Source: Thermoanaerobaculum aquaticum
GTDB lineage: Bacteria > Acidobacteriota > Thermoanaerobaculia > Thermoanaerobaculales > Thermoanaerobaculaceae
Direction: 5' to 3'
Assembly (NCBI RefSeq): GCF_000687145.1
Contig: NZ_JMFG01000002.1
Coordinates: 124,001-188,000, forward strand
Length of the DNA: 64,000 nt
Both the position numbers and the translations under genes were made by a program. Shown here piece by piece: positions 63,671 through 64,000 of the stretch. Each line of letters starts with the position of its first letter. Position 1 is the first letter of the stretch. Below the pieces are notes generated by a model, which was given only the letters and a program-made list of their open reading frames with translations, made no database searches and was not told the DNA's origin.

Positions 63671-64000
63671 CTACATTACCGCCGTGGGCGGCGCCGGCTC
63701 ATCAGCAGCGCCGGCTTTGCCCAGGGGTACGACAATGAGGTAAGCGGCAATGGCCAAGGCAAAGAGCAAAGCAAGGATGCCGGGGGCATGCCAACCGGGG
63801 ATCCACTCAGCAAGGCTGTAAAAAGCCTTGTCCCGGAAGAACACCACGGCGGCCACCACCAAGCCCATGAGCGCCTCGCCGGCAATTAAGCCAGAGGCGG
63901 CCAGCACCCCGGCGTTTTCCACCCGCGCCTTTTGCGCGTCGTTGTAACCCCGCTTGGCAACCATCTTGTCCACAATGGCGCGGATGACTCCGCCCACAAA
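63671..64000 (-). CDS. OPT family oligopeptide transporter, C-terminal part (5' end outside window)
   Basis: The frame is open to the last base of the window, so only the final 109 residues are seen. The motif ENAGVLAASGLIAGEALMGLVVAAVVFF and the preceding GGVIRAIVDKM are typical of the last helices of OPT transporters, which import oligopeptides or metal chelates. Two to three helices are visible, and the C-terminus is short. Confidence 0.85.
   Translation of the reverse strand, partial: FVGGVIRAIVDKMVAKRGYNDAQKARVENAGVLAASGLIAGEALMGLVVAAVVFFRDKAFYSLAEWIPGWHAPGILALLFALAIAAYLIVVPLGKAGAADEPAPPTAVM

Overview
The window is about 65% GC, very densely coded, and carries almost only housekeeping genes, with no phage, IS element or CRISPR array visible. 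Several traits point to a thermophilic member of the Acidobacteriota, close to Thermoanaerobaculum: paired F-ATPase b and b' subunits, an MglB/MglA polarity pair, bacillithiol biosynthesis, a multihaem cytochrome c, an OPT transporter, DUF1573 and RDD proteins. The lineage is inferred from gene content only; no 16S gene is present.

Layout. 1-2.2 kb: the end of a GAF-like protein on + and mpl-pgpA on -. 2.2-5.4 kb: a DUF1573 secreted protein, then a cobalamin riboswitch driving a BtuB-like TonB receptor. 5.4-11.3 kb: the ATP synthase operon b'-b-delta-alpha-gamma-beta-epsilon, without a and c. 11.3-15.7 kb: bacillithiol genes bshC, bshB and bshA, with a tetrahaem cytochrome on the opposite strand between them. 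15.7-21 kb: an RDD protein, an unknown secreted protein, and the glycolytic block gap-pgk-tpiA-secG-tRNA-Leu on -. 21-26 kb: mtnA-tsaD-lepA-lepB plus a small membrane protein. 26-35.3 kb: an NSS transporter with a 49-residue partner, an APC permease, an M29-like peptidase, tRNA-Glu-truA, an ABC exporter pair, tRNA-Arg and a large membrane protein. 35.3-39 kb: tadA, two tRNA-Ser genes, a repeat-rich segment, SRP RNA, dnaX-ybaB-recR. 39-48 kb: mglB-mglA, yvcK, a truncated glmU, glmS, a PcrA-type helicase, and an MscS channel. 48-58.8 kb (-): zinc-ribbon protein-rnhA-yggS-divIVA-hutI, a CAT tRNA, the macromolecular synthesis operon rpsU-mutS2-dnaG-rpoD, and a lipoprotein. 58.9-64 kb: a GAF-like protein, a lytic transglycosylase, yjbQ, a glycosyltransferase and the end of an OPT transporter.

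Regulation that can be read directly includes several TTGnnn-N17-TAnnnT promoters, two of them nested in the terminator of the upstream gene; one near-palindromic bidirectional promoter; a B12 riboswitch; and several GTG genes whose start lies right after a -10-like hexamer, suggesting leaderless mRNAs.

The most unusual stretch is 36.07-36.37 kb. A 98-bp perfect repeat starts inside the 3' end of tRNA-Ser and contains a 17-bp arm complementary to that tRNA 3' end. Its second copy is attached to a truncated tRNA-Ser-like remnant. Other points of note are the GlmU without an acetyltransferase domain, the MscS channel with a duplicated extracytoplasmic domain, and the tRNA-mRNA junctions at truA and the zinc-ribbon gene.
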